Shown in pieces: positions 36,244-46,320 of a stretch of DNA of 64,000 nt (positions are counted from its first letter, which is position 1; each line of letters begins with the position of its first letter). The stretch covers positions 2,294,001-2,358,000 of the forward strand of contig JBBCGI010000001.1 in the NCBI GenBank assembly GCA_037200975.1, written 5' to 3'. The position numbers and the translations under genes are program-made. The notes below the pieces were generated by a model. The model saw only the letters and a program-made list of their open reading frames with translations. It searched no databases and was not told the DNA's origin. Origin of the DNA: Pseudomonadota bacterium. Lineage in GTDB: Bacteria; Pseudomonadota; Gammaproteobacteria; Steroidobacterales; Steroidobacteraceae.

Positions 36244-39200
36244 CTAGAAGCCCACCTTGAAGCCGGCGTAGAAGAACCGCCCGCGCGATTCGTAGATGCC
36301 GCTGCCGCCACCGGCGCCCGTCAGGCCGAACGGCGGAACGCGGTTGGCGAGGTTGTCCACACCCACATACGCGTTCACGTCATCGGTGATGTCGTAGGCC
36401 GCGCGCACGTCGTGGTAGAACACTTCCGGGTAGTACTTCGCTTCGGCGTAGTCGGCATTCTGCGGCGGATTGCCACCGACCGAGAACACGTTCTCCGCCA
36501 GGTCGATGACCATGTGACCCAGATAACGCAGCTGATAACCGAACGTGAACTTGCCGGCGGCGAAGTCCGTATTCAGGTTGAACGCGTCTTTCGGATCGCC
36601 GAGCTCATACAACACCTGGTCCGGATCTTCCGGATGCGCCGGATCGAGGTAGTCGTCCCGCTGCAGCATGCGCGTGTACACCAGGCGGGTGCTGAGCTTG
36701 CCCAGATCGCCGATGTTGCGTGCGTAGGCGACTTCGAAGTCGATGCCGCGCGCCCGCGAGCTCGCATAGTTCAGCAGTGTTTGCTGAAGGGTGCCGTTCT
36801 CGAGCGCGTACGCATCTTCGGGACCATTTTCGGGGCTGCCTTCCGGCCCGAGGCGCTGGAACAGGCTGCAGAACTGGTTGTTCAGATCGGCCGCGTCGTA
36901 GCAGGCGTCCATGATCTGCTGCGCATCCGGCGCCGTGATCACGTCGTCGATCTCGATGTCGAAGTAGTCGGCCGAGAAACTGAAACCCGGCAGGAACTCC
37001 GGTTGCAGGACGAATCCGGCGGTGAACGAGTCGGAGGTCTCTTCCTTGAGATCCGGGTTACCGCCGCTCAGGATCTCCGGAGTCGCCGTATAGATGTAGT
37101 TGAAGTCGGCGGGAATGCCGGCCGCCGCGCAATTGGCCGCGCGCGTCGGTGAACCAGCCGCGATGTTGTCGCTGGCGCAAGGATCGGTGATGTCCGCGAA
37201 GTTCTGGCTTTGCTCGGAATACAGATCCACGAGGCTGGGCGCACGCACCGCGCGCGCGAGGCCAGCGCGCAGCCGCACACCGTGAATCGGCGCCCACTCC
37301 AGGCTGCCGTTGTACGCCAGCACGCCGCCGGTCGAACCGTTGTAGTCCGAGTAGCGCGCGGCGAGGTTCAGCGTGAGCTCCTCGGCGCCCTTCATTTCCT
37401 TGAGCAGCGGCACGCGGAATTCCGTGAAGACTTCGCTGACCTTCTGCTTCGGCGGATCGAGCAACGGCAACGCGTTGTAGAACGTGATGCCGCTCGACAC
37501 CAGTTCGTCGGCCTCGAAGAACACGCTATCTACCCGGTGTTCGACGCCGAACGCCACGCCGACGGGACCGCCCGGCAGCGAGAACCACGCGCTGCTGTCG
37601 CCGGTGATCGAGGCGCTGAAATCCAGCTGATCGATCTTGGCGACCGAGGTCGTGTTCTGCAGCACGTAAGCACGCGCGGCCGGGGAGATGTTGCCTTCGC
37701 CGAAGGGATTCATGGGCGCGCAGGCTGCGATGTCGGCTGCGAGCCGATCCGTTGCGTAGCCCGGAGCCTCTACTTCCGGGGTGCTCGGGTCATCGTACAA
37801 GGCATAGGCCGCGTCCGGATCGATCTGCGAACGGCAGACGATGTTCCCGTTCGTGTCGCGCGCGGCGTCCATCGCGAGCACGAAGCGCTGCATCTGCAGG
37901 TTGCCGAGAACCTCGGTTTCTTCCTTGAAGCGGCCGTAGTTCGCGGAGACCTCATAGCTCCAGCCACTGCCGATTTCGCCGCCAACGCCGAGCACGATGC
38001 GCGTGGTCTCGCGCGTCGCGTCTTCTTCGCGGCCGCCAAGGTCGGACAGATTCTTGTACAGCGAGAACTGATCTGCACCCGAGAGCGGATCGTTGTCGCC
38101 TGCGAGGAGCGCCGCATTGATGGTGGCGCGCGCGCCATCGGTCAGATAGGGATTGTCGAAGCGCGGATTCTCACGGTCGCCATCGATCGTGCCGCCTTGG
38201 AAAAACGCCGGCCCGCTCTGGTTCAGGGATTTCGTGCGAACGTACTTGGCTTCGATGAAGGGCGCGAACGCATCCGAGATTTTCAGGTTGCCGAAGACGT
38301 TGAAGCTGTATCGATCGAGTTTCGGGTAGATGGCGAACAACTCGTATTCGCGGTTGTTGGAACCGTTGCCGCCGTCGAAATTGCCGTTCGCGGCAGATCC
38401 GATGCGCGTGCCGGTCTGCGGCACGAGCGAACCGTCGGGCTGGAAGATGAACGAACAGGTATGCGGAGTGCCGGTGGTGCCCACGCCGCAGGGCGTGAGC
38501 AGCGGCACGCCGGGATCATCCGACTGAAACGGATTGACGATGAAGCTGCCGCCATTCGAATAAGTGACCGCGCGGACCGTCACGATAGTAGAGACGGTCC
38601 GACACACCATCGGAGCCGTTGACGTCGCCTGCCGTGTCCGAATCGACCGTGACGAACAAGCCCTGGTGGCTCAGGTTGCTGCGATCCGAGGCGAAGAAGG
38701 CATCCTGCCTGGCGTATTCGAAGTTGGCCGCGATGTTGCCGCGGTCATCCCAGAAGTTGGTACCGGCGAGAACGCTGGCGTAGTAGTTGCCGGCATCGCC
38801 TTCGCTGCTTTGACCACCCTGGCCGCGGAACTGCAGGCCTTCGAAGTCTTTCTTGAGAATGAAATTGACCACGCCGGCGATGGCATCGGAGCCGTAAACC
38901 GCGGAGTTGCCGCCGGTGACGACGTCGATACGCTCGACCAGATCGGTCGGGAATGTGTTCGTGTCCGGTGACACTGCATTGGCGAGAATGTCGGCGCCGA
39001 CATGGCGGCGGCCGTTGACCAGCACGAGTGTGCGCTGCGTGCCGAGGCCGCGCAGGTCGAGCAGGTTCAAACCCGCCGTGCCGAGAAAGCGGCTCGAATT
39101 CGACTGGCTGAACGTGCTGCGCAAGGCGGGCAGATCGTTGAGCAGATCGCCGACCGACGTGCTGCCGGTCTCGTACAGCTCGCTGGCCGCGACCGTCGTG

Positions 39201-39382
39201 ACCGGAACCGCCGATTCGAGATTCGGGCGCGCGATGCGCGAGCCTGTCACCACGACTTCCTCGAGGCTTTTGTCCTCGGCGGGCGGCGACTGGGCCGAGA
39301 CGACTGAGGAACCGATGGCTGCGGACAGGCCGCAAAGCATGAATGCCGCGCGACGTTCGCCGCGACTGTGATGAGAAGACAT
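36244..39382 (-). pseudogene. TonB-dependent receptor 2, one frameshift
   Basis: A receptor of about 1045 residues after removing one extra G near 38582 (between LYYRD and VRAVTYSNG). ATG 39382 has a GGAGGG site. The plug contains EEVVVTGSRIARPNLESAVP and VYGSDAIAGVVNFILKKDFEG; the barrel ends FFYAGFKVGF. It is a tandem paralogue of receptor 1, with the plug almost identical and the barrel loops more diverged. Each copy keeps its own operator-like repeat and terminator, so they are separate transcription units. Ligand unknown. Confidence 0.88.
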
Positions 39383-39462
39383 GTTCCCTCCTGCAAGAGA
39401 CTGGGCGGCGGTCGGGCGAATTTGGTTTCGTCACGACAGCAGCGATTGCTGTAAACCCCTCT

Positions 39463-39491
39463 GATGCGTGCAGATGTTGCATGCACGCATC
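39463..39491. promoter_or_regulatory. Operator-like inverted repeat upstream of TonB receptor 2
   Basis: A perfect 10-bp inverted repeat GATGCGTGCA / TGCACGCATC with a 9-nt spacer (39463-39472 and 39482-39491), 81-109 nt before the receptor 2 ATG. The wider block 39460-39515 is conserved at receptor 1, including an ATTGATAAGCTCCG-like end. The remainder of the 301-nt gap 39383-39683 has an AT-rich patch near 39525-39580 and no gene. Confidence 0.7.
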
Positions 39492-39683
39492 GATGTGGCG
39501 GAGCTTATCAATAGGCACCGGAAAGAACAGAGCCTTTTGTATTGAGCGGCCAAGTATCTGTAAGAAAAGACTTACTTTTTAGCGGCGACTGTCCGGAGGG
39601 TGGGCCAGTCGTCCCTGAAGCAGGTCAATTAATGGGGAATGTCGCAAAAAAGGGACATACTTGCGCGAAGCGGCCGTGACTGG

Positions 39684-42600
39684 CTACCTGCCGCCGAAAT
39701 CGTAGGTCACGGATAGCGAGTAACGCCGGCCCAGGAAATCGTAATTGCCGTTGAAGGCGTCGACGGATATCGGGAAGGGCGGCGCGCCATCGAATACGTT
39801 GGTCACCGCGAGGCGCACGACGGTGCTGGCCATCGGCTGATAACTGACTGAGAGGTTGTGCACCCAGTCGCCGTTCACTTCGAGGATGTCGCGGCTCTCG
39901 GCGTCGAAAGTCCGGTCGTAGAGCTGCTTGCCCACGTAGTTAGTTTGCCAGCGCGCACCCAGGCTGCCGCGTGACCAGCCGAGGTTGAGTTGCGCGGTGT
40001 CTTTCGGGCTGCCGATCTGCTCCTCGCTGTTGGTCGTGGACAGCCCCGTGGCGGAACGCAGTTCCTCGCGCAGCCGGTAGTAGCTCACGCCAAGCTCGAG
40101 GTCCCCGAGCGCGCCGAAGTCGTGCCGCAGGTGGCCTTCGAGGAGCACGCCCGCCATCGACTGGAACGCGCCGTTCGCGTAGCCCGACTGGAAGAAGGTG
40201 ATCTGACCGGGCTGCCCGGAGCCGGGCGCCCCGCGCGTGAAATAGTCGCAGTAGTGATTCGGATAGGCCGCGTTGTCGAAACACGCGGAAGACAGATCCG
40301 CGCCGCTCAACCGCGTGATCGTGTTGTCGATGCGGACGTCTATCCAGTCGACCGAAAGCGTCAGGTCCGGCACCCAGCGCGGCCGCAACACGAAGCCCGC
40401 GGTCCAGGCATTCGAGGTCTCGTTGCCGAGGTTTGGATCGCCCTGCGAGGTGCCGGGCACGGCGGCCGTCGTGGCGTTGGAGACCCACGAACCGTCGTTC
40501 GGCAGGCCGTGCTCGGCGAAGAACCTTTCGCAATTGGCACGGCGAATGGCCTTGCGGGTGCCGGCGGTCAGGAAGGCGGAACTGCACGGGTCACTGACCT
40601 GGCCAAACAGCGGCGACACCGGTAGATAGAGCTCGGTGATCGCCGGAACCCGCAGCGAACGGGTGACGTTGCCGCGCAGCTCGACGTCTTCCACCGGAAA
40701 CCATTCGATACCGCCGGTCCAGGCCGTGAAGTCGCCATTGATGGACGTGTCGACGCGGCGCGCCTTCGCAACCAGGGTCAGCCGCGAAAGACCGGGCAGC
40801 GCGTTCTCGTGCGAGAACAGCGGTGCGGTGACTTCGCCGAAAAATTCATTGGTGGAGTAGTCACCGTGGATACGCGCGACGGGCGCGGAGCGGCCAAGCC
40901 CCGCGAACAAGTAGTCGTCCGGCAGGAATGCGCCGCTTTCGCGCCGGTGTTCGAAGCCGACGTTGTACTCGACCGGGCCGCCGGCGATATCGAACAACAC
41001 GCTGCCGATGTTGGCGTTGAATACCTGTTGTTCGAGCTCGGCGTCGGCACGCTGGATGCTGGTGACGTAGGCGAGCGCGGCCGCGGACGGGCGCCCATCG
41101 CCGAAGATGTCGAGCGGCACGCAGGCCGGATCCGCCACCGGGCCTTCGCCGTTGACGAGGATGCGGCCCTGGGGGTCCGGCAGCCCGGTGTAGTTAGGTG
41201 TGGCGGTGCACCGCAGCTGGCCGCCGACCGGCGCCACGTTGAGCGCGTTGACGAATCGCTGGTGATCGAGCTGCGCGCCTTCGTACTTCGATTCGTTGCG
41301 GCCGAAGTTGAAGTACGTTTCCCACCCGAAGCGGCGATTTCCGGCGTCGAAGTTCCCGGTGGCACCGGCCACCGCCTGGTACAGGTCGCCGCTGCCGATC
41401 GAATTGTTCACCGCGAGGTCGCGGCTGGCGCGCGAGATGCGGAACGAGGTGACACCGAGGCCCGCAAGCGTGTCGCGCGCCTGCTGGGTCAACAGCGGAT
41501 GATTCGCCGGCAGCGTGATCGGACCGCTCGAGCTGCCCGCGAAGCTGATGGTGTTGAACACCGGCTGGTCGACCAGCTCCGTCGCCTCATTGTGGTAGGC
41601 GAACACGTCGGCAAACAGCCGCACATTGTCGGTCAGGTCGAAATGCGCGCCGAGCGTGGCGGTGGTGCGTTCGAGATCGGTCATGAGCGGCAGCGTGCCC
41701 ATCAAATAGAGTCCGTCACCGCCCGAAGCATCCGACGTACCGAAATTGATGCCGCGGTTGTAGGGCACGAGACTGCCGTCGGGCGCGAATTGCAGGCAAT
41801 TGTTGCTGTCGGCGCCGAAGCAGCGCAGCCGGCCGTCCGGTAGTTTGTCGAGGCCGATGGGCAACACGACGCCGTTGTAATTGTGATTGACGCTGCGCCG
41901 GTCGCGGATCAACACGCTGTTGGGGATGCCGTCCGCTGCGCCGGTGTTGAACGGGATGGCCGGGTTTACGCGTCCGTCGTTGGCCGGCGTGCGCCCGGTC
42001 TGGCCCGCGATCGCCGTCGCATTCGGGTTTCCCACGAACGTGTACGCGTCGGCGAAACGTTTGTTGGACGTGGCCAGCACGCCGTCGGTGCGGCTGCGTT
42101 GAACGGATGCTGTGACGTTGCCGCGGTCGCCGGCGAAATTCCAGCCGCCCACGAGGCCCAGGCTGTTGCTCCGGCCGCCGCCGGAGTCGAGCTGGCCGTA
42201 TTGACCGAACGCTTCTACTCCCTGGTAATTCTGCTTGAGCTTCACGTTCACGACGCCGGCGATCGCATCCGAGCCGTAGGTCGGGGCACCGCCGATGGTC
42301 AGCGTCTCGACGTCGTCGAGCAACACCGTGGGGATGAAGTTGAGATCCACCTGGTTGCCGGGCGCGGTCGGGCCGAACAACGCGGGCGGGTTCGACGTGA
42401 CGATGCGCCGGCCATTGACGAGCGTGAGCGTGCGGTTCGTGCCGAGACCGAACAGGTTCACGAAATTCACGCCCGGCGCGTAGGAGGACTGGCCACCTTC
42501 GGGCGTGACGCCCGTGCCGAAGCCCGGAGTTTCATTCAACGCGTCGGCAACGTTCGTGAGGCCGCGGCTGCGCACGTAGTCGCCGGTTACGACCAGCGCA

Positions 42601-42785
42601 GGCTCGAGCGTGTCGAAGCCGGCCCGCTTGATGCGCGATCCGGTTACCAGCACTTCGGCCACGCGTTTGTCATCACTCTTCTCGTCGGTTGGGCTGTCTG
42701 CTGCAAACCCCACCGCGCTCTGGGCGAAAAGGCCGCAGAACACGATCAGCGCGCGGACGGCGCCGCGAAACCCGGACGCGGACAT
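39684..42785 (-). CDS. TonB-dependent receptor 3
   Basis: A 1033-residue outer-membrane receptor with no frame defect. ATG 42785 has an AGGAG site; the signal peptide ends QSAVGFAA. The plug shows AEVLVTGSRIKRAGFDTLEP, LGTNRTLTLVNGRRIV and TYGSDAIAGVVNVKLKQNY, and the barrel ends YSLSVTYDFGGR with the final aromatic/basic pattern of such proteins. It belongs to the same broad class as receptors 1 and 2 but is clearly more distant. It is divergent from the bufferin operon. Ligand unknown. Confidence 0.92.
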   Translation of the reverse strand: MSASGFRGAVRALIVFCGLFAQSAVGFAADSPTDEKSDDKRVAEVLVTGSRIKRAGFDTLEPALVVTGDYVRSRGLTNVADALNETPGFGTGVTPEGGQSSYAPGVNFVNLFGLGTNRTLTLVNGRRIVTSNPPALFGPTAPGNQVDLNFIPTVLLDDVETLTIGGAPTYGSDAIAGVVNVKLKQNYQGVEAFGQYGQLDSGGGRSNSLGLVGGWNFAGDRGNVTASVQRSRTDGVLATSNKRFADAYTFVGNPNATAIAGQTGRTPANDGRVNPAIPFNTGAADGIPNSVLIRDRRSVNHNYNGVVLPIGLDKLPDGRLRCFGADSNNCLQFAPDGSLVPYNRGINFGTSDASGGDGLYLMGTLPLMTDLERTTATLGAHFDLTDNVRLFADVFAYHNEATELVDQPVFNTISFAGSSSGPITLPANHPLLTQQARDTLAGLGVTSFRISRASRDLAVNNSIGSGDLYQAVAGATGNFDAGNRRFGWETYFNFGRNESKYEGAQLDHQRFVNALNVAPVGGQLRCTATPNYTGLPDPQGRILVNGEGPVADPACVPLDIFGDGRPSAAALAYVTSIQRADAELEQQVFNANIGSVLFDIAGGPVEYNVGFEHRRESGAFLPDDYLFAGLGRSAPVARIHGDYSTNEFFGEVTAPLFSHENALPGLSRLTLVAKARRVDTSINGDFTAWTGGIEWFPVEDVELRGNVTRSLRVPAITELYLPVSPLFGQVSDPCSSAFLTAGTRKAIRRANCERFFAEHGLPNDGSWVSNATTAAVPGTSQGDPNLGNETSNAWTAGFVLRPRWVPDLTLSVDWIDVRIDNTITRLSGADLSSACFDNAAYPNHYCDYFTRGAPGSGQPGQITFFQSGYANGAFQSMAGVLLEGHLRHDFGALGDLELGVSYYRLREELRSATGLSTTNSEEQIGSPKDTAQLNLGWSRGSLGARWQTNYVGKQLYDRTFDAESRDILEVNGDWVHNLSVSYQPMASTVVRLAVTNVFDGAPPFPISVDAFNGNYDFLGRRYSLSVTYDFGGR

Positions 42786-43130
42786 GGAGACTCCTGAGGC
42801 AAACATCCGCGGATCACACGATCGGTGTCGGCGCCGCGAGTTCTTTTTCGTCCGCCGCAGCATATCAACGGCCTGCGAAAAGGGAACCGGTTCCGGGACG
42901 GTGGCTGACGCATGCCGCACTGCGATTCTCAACCGGCCGCACGGGCATATGTCACCGATTGGGAACGGTTGCCCTTGCAACGCCGCGCGAGGATTATCGT
43001 CCGCCGAACCGCCGACGGCCCGACGGCGATATGCGCCAAGCCGACGGGACACTGGAAATAAACAGCCGTCGACCCGGGTCTGGTATCGCGTTGAGTTCGT
43101 AAACCAAGACAACAACTCCGGAGAAGTCTC
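42786..43130. other. Divergent intergenic region, TonB receptor 3 / bufferin operon
   Basis: 345 nt with no credible gene. It must hold the promoters of receptor 3 (leftward) and bufA (rightward). A GGAGAAG ribosome site lies 43117-43123 before bufA. I could not identify a confident -35/-10 pair or metal-regulator operator. Confidence 0.5.
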
Positions 43131-43397
43131 ATGAATCTGAAGACCATCGCCATTGCCTCCGCCGTCGGCAGCCTGCTCGCTCTCGGCAGCGCCGCGGCCA
43201 CGGCGGCCGATGCTCCCGCCAAGGAAAAGTGCGCGGGCATCGCCGCGGCCGGCGCGAACGACTGCGCCACCGCCAAACATTCCTGCGCGGGCCAGTCCAA
43301 GGTCGACAAGGGCGCGGACGAGTGGAAGTACGTGCCGAAAGGTGAGTGCGAGAAGATGGGCGGCAAACCCGTCGCCGCCAAAGAAAAAGCGATGTAA
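43131..43397 (+). CDS. bufA: Bufferin precursor BufA (DUF2282)
   Basis: An 88-residue exported small protein. A signal peptide covers about residues 1-26 ([16 protein letters not shown]). The mature part has four cysteines at 34, 45, 52 and 73 (EKCAG, NDCAT, HSCAG, GECEK) and the DUF2282-type sequence [18 protein letters not shown]. In characterised bufferins an MNIO enzyme converts such cysteines to copper-binding thiooxazole-type groups. The maturase BufB and partner BufC are encoded directly downstream. Metal and modification here are inferred from family. Confidence 0.92.
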   Translation: MNLKTIAIASAVGSLLALGSAAATAADAPAKEKCAGIAAAGANDCATAKHSCAGQSKVDKGADEWKYVPKGECEKMGGKPVAAKEKAM

Positions 43398-43403
43398 CGG
43401 CCG

Positions 43404-44261
43404 ATGTCACGCCTCGCCACACGAGGTGTGCCGCTGGGGCCGATTCCGGCACGCGCCGGGATCGGCCTCAGGTTCGCCCATCACGATGCGCTGCTCGAAG
43501 AGCGTCCGGCCATCGGCTGGATCGAAGCGCATACCGAGAATTATTTTCACGACGGCGCCGCGCCGCGCGCGCTCGAACGCGCCCGGACTAACTACCCGCT
43601 CAGCTTGCACGGCGTCGGCCTGGGGCTGGGCTCGGTGGACGGCATCGACCGTGCGCACCTGGCGCGCGTCAAACGCGCCATCGCGCGGTTCGAGCCCGCG
43701 CTGGTTTCCGAACACGCCTGCTGGGGACATGCCGGCGGCGAGTTCTTCAACGACCTGCTGCCGCTGCCGTACACGGACGAGGCGGTCATGCTGCTGGCCT
43801 CACACGTGCGCGAAGCGCAGGATTTCCTCGGTGTTCAGCTGCTCATCGAGAACGTCTCGGCCTACGTGGCCTTCGAACATTCGCGGCTCACGGAGTGGGA
43901 CTTCCTCACCGCCGTCGTCGAGCAAAGCGGCTGCGGCCTGCTGCTCGACCTCAACAACATCTACGTCAGCGCGAAGAATCTCGGGCTCGACGCACACGCG
44001 TTCATTGCCGGCGTTCCAGCCGCCAGCGTGCGCGAGATCCATCTCGCCGGCCATACGCGCAACGGCGCGATCCTGATCGACGATCACGGGTCTGCGGTGT
44101 GCGACGAGGTGTGGGAGCTGTACAGGTGTGCGATCGCGCGCTTTGGCCCGAGGCCTACGTTGATCGAATGGGACACCGACATCCCCGCGCTCCGCGTCCT
44201 GGTCGATGAAGCCGCGCGCGCCGATCGCGTGCTCGAGGAGGCGCATGGCCTCGCTGCGTGA
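43404..44261 (+). CDS. bufB: Multinuclear iron maturase BufB (DUF692/MNIO)
   Basis: A 285-residue TIM-barrel enzyme of the MNIO family, which uses two or three iron ions to modify peptide cysteines. Candidate ligands are visible in order: EAHTENYF (41-48), LHGVGL (His69), SEHACW (His104), IENVSAY (Glu149), LDLNNIYV (Asp182, Asn184), HLAGH (213-217), DDHG (226-229) and EWDTDIP. It starts 6 nt after bufA and overlaps bufC by 17 nt. The combination with bufA and bufC makes the substrate assignment strong. Confidence 0.94.
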   Translation: MSRLATRGVPLGPIPARAGIGLRFAHHDALLEERPAIGWIEAHTENYFHDGAAPRALERARTNYPLSLHGVGLGLGSVDGIDRAHLARVKRAIARFEPALVSEHACWGHAGGEFFNDLLPLPYTDEAVMLLASHVREAQDFLGVQLLIENVSAYVAFEHSRLTEWDFLTAVVEQSGCGLLLDLNNIYVSAKNLGLDAHAFIAGVPAASVREIHLAGHTRNGAILIDDHGSAVCDEVWELYRCAIARFGPRPTLIEWDTDIPALRVLVDEAARADRVLEEAHGLAA

Positions 44262-45003
44262 GCTGCAGAGTTCGTTCGCCGCGGCGCTGCGCGACCCGCA
44301 GGCCGCCTGCCCCGTCGCTCCGCCAGCGAACCTCTCCATCTATCGCAACAACGTCAGCCACGCGTTTCGTTCGGCGCTCGCAGCCAGTTTTCCAGTCGTC
44401 CGCCGACGCGTCGGCGACGAGTACTTCGGCCAGCTCGCGCATCACTATCGCAAGGCGTTTCCATCGCGCAGCGGCGACCTGCATTTCGTCGGCCAGGAGT
44501 TCGCAGGCTTTCTCGATGAGCATCTGAGCAATGGCGACTATGCGTGGCTCGCCGATCTCGCGCGGATCGAGTGGGCGCGTGAAGAGGCGCTGATCTCTCC
44601 CGTACTTCCTGCCGTCGGCGCAGAAGTGCTCGCGCGCTTCGCGCCCGAACAACTGGAAGAGCTGGTTTTCGCCTTCCAGCCGTCACTGCGGCTGCACTCC
44701 TGCGCCTACCCGGTCTTTTCCGTTTGGCAGGCCAACCAGGGCACGACTGCTTCTCCAGCGGATCAATCTTTGGGTGCAGAGTGCGGCTTGATCCTTTTAC
44801 GCGCTGATTCGCTCCGAGTTCGCACGCTGGAGCCCCGCCTCTTCTCTTATCTATGTGCGCTGACCGGCGGCGAGACCCTGGGTGAAGCGATGGAGCGCGC
44901 GGCGCTGGATGGCAGCGCCCTTTCGCAGGCCCTCGGGTTCATTTTCATGGAAGGGTTGGTCACCTCGGTGGACCTGGGGTCGATCCCCGTGTGCCCGCAG
45001 TAG
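44245..45003 (+). CDS. bufC: Bufferin partner protein BufC (DUF2063)
   Basis: A 252-residue protein with the DUF2063 N-terminal domain: LQSSFAAALRDP, LSIYRNNVSHAFRSALAASF and the FPVVRRRVGDEYF segment. It is thought to present the precursor peptide to the MNIO enzyme. A second domain (about 150-250) is winged-helix-like. ATG 44245 lies within the end of bufB (17-nt overlap). No DoxX-type bufD gene follows; the next gene belongs to phospholipid metabolism. Confidence 0.9.
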   Translation: MASLRELQSSFAAALRDPQAACPVAPPANLSIYRNNVSHAFRSALAASFPVVRRRVGDEYFGQLAHHYRKAFPSRSGDLHFVGQEFAGFLDEHLSNGDYAWLADLARIEWAREEALISPVLPAVGAEVLARFAPEQLEELVFAFQPSLRLHSCAYPVFSVWQANQGTTASPADQSLGAECGLILLRADSLRVRTLEPRLFSYLCALTGGETLGEAMERAALDGSALSQALGFIFMEGLVTSVDLGSIPVCPQ

Positions 45004-45075
45004 TTTGAACGGGCAGTTTCTTTCACAATGCCGCGCGCCGACCCGGCCCCTTCAGAACTACAACAAAAAAATATC

Positions 45076-45699
45076 ATGAATGCTCCCGAGGCCCGCCGCC
45101 CGCTGGCAAGTCGTTCGACCCGCTGGGCGGGCTTCCTGTCCACTGCCGCGGTCCGCGCCGGCTTCACCGCCGACGGGATCTCCATCCTGTCGTTGCTGGT
45201 TGCAGCCGCCGGCGCCGCCGCGCTGCTCCTGCTGCCCAGGCCGTGGAATCTGCTGGCCTGCGCGGCCGGCATCCAGCTGCGGCTGCTGTGCAATCTGCTC
45301 GACGGCATGGTCGCGATCGAGGGCGGCAAGAAGTCCAAAGTGGGTGTGTTGTACAACGAGGTGCCGGACCGGGTCGCGGATTCGCTGTTCCTGGTGGCGC
45401 TGGGCTACGAGATCGGCATCCCGTGGTTGGGGTGGCTCGCGGCATTGGCCGCTGCCGTCACGGCCTACATTCGCGTGCTCGGCGGAACCTTCGGCCTTGC
45501 GCAGGACTTTCGCGGGCCGCTGGCCAAACAACATCGCATGTTCGTCATGACGCTCGGTTGTCTCATCGGCTGTGGCGAATATTTCGTGGACGGCGGAGAG
45601 CGTGCGGTGATCGCGGCGGCGTGGATCATCGCCATTGGCGCCATCGTCACGTGCGGCACACGCATTCACGCCATCGCGCGCCAGTTGAAGGCGCGCTAG
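45076..45699 (+). CDS. CDP-alcohol phosphotransferase family protein with altered active-site motif
   Basis: A 207-residue integral membrane protein with about six helices. The CDP-alcohol motif D-x2-DG-x2-AR-x8-G-x3-D-x3-D is recognisable but altered: NLLDGMVAIEGGKKSKVG then VLYNEVPDRVAD. Relative to the consensus, the first Asp is Asn73, the Arg is Ile81 and the third Asp is Asn94; Asp76, Gly77, Ala80, Gly90 and Asp98 are kept. It leads an operon with an acyltransferase and a CdsA homologue, similar to the E. coli ynbAB pair. The head-group acceptor is unknown. ATG 45076 is preferred over 45028. Confidence 0.8.
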   Translation: MNAPEARRPLASRSTRWAGFLSTAAVRAGFTADGISILSLLVAAAGAAALLLLPRPWNLLACAAGIQLRLLCNLLDGMVAIEGGKKSKVGVLYNEVPDRVADSLFLVALGYEIGIPWLGWLAALAAAVTAYIRVLGGTFGLAQDFRGPLAKQHRMFVMTLGCLIGCGEYFVDGGERAVIAAAWIIAIGAIVTCGTRIHAIARQLKAR

Positions 45700-46320
45700 A
45701 TGATGCGCCCCTCGAGCGCGCTGCTGGTCGGCGTGGTCAAGCTGCTGGTGGGCGCCTATGCGCGCTGGATCGGCACGGTTCCCGGCCCGGCGCAACGCAT
45801 CTACTACGCCAACCACACCAGCCACATCGACACGCTTGCGATCTGGTCATCGTTGCCGCGCAGCCTGCGCCGGCGCACGCGGCCGATCGCCGCGCGCGAC
45901 TATTGGGGAACGGGCATCAGGAAGTACATCGCAACACGCGGCTTCGGCGCCGTGCTGATCGACCGCGCGCGCGAGAACGCGGCGGTGGATCCGCTCGAGC
46001 CGCTGCGCGCCGCGCTGCGCGACGGCGATTCGCTGATCATCTTTCCGGAAGGCACGCGCGGTACCGGCGCCTTGCCGGCGCGTTTTCGCAGCGGCCTGTT
46101 CCGGCTGGCGACGGAGTTTCCTGCCGTGGAGCTGATACCCGTGTATCTCGACAACCTGCATCGCAGCCTGCCGAAGGGTGCGTTGCTACCGGTGCCCATC
46201 GTGTGCACGGTGCGTTTCGGTGCACCGGTCGTACTTGCGAGCGGCGAGAGCAAGGAGACTTTTCTCGAACGCGCGCGCGCGGCCGTGATTGCGCTTGCGG
46301 ACCCCAAGGCGGCCGCATGA
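45700..46320 (+). CDS. Lysophosphatidate acyltransferase family protein (PlsC type)
   Basis: A 206-residue acyltransferase with the motifs YYANHTSHIDTLA (H-x4-D) and IIFPEGTRGTG. It starts directly after the CDP-alcohol phosphotransferase stop and its stop overlaps the CdsA start (ATGA), so the three are a tight unit. Together they could make lysophosphatidate into phosphatidate, then CDP-diacylglycerol, then a phospholipid. Membrane-associated. The substrate is inferred. Confidence 0.85.
   Translation: MMRPSSALLVGVVKLLVGAYARWIGTVPGPAQRIYYANHTSHIDTLAIWSSLPRSLRRRTRPIAARDYWGTGIRKYIATRGFGAVLIDRARENAAVDPLEPLRAALRDGDSLIIFPEGTRGTGALPARFRSGLFRLATEFPAVELIPVYLDNLHRSLPKGALLPVPIVCTVRFGAPVVLASGESKETFLERARAAVIALADPKAAA

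Noticed and set aside
39560-39580. Short stem GTAAG/CTTAC followed by TTTTT
   Set aside because: Only 5 bp of stem and no upstream plus-strand gene, so it is not supported as a terminator.
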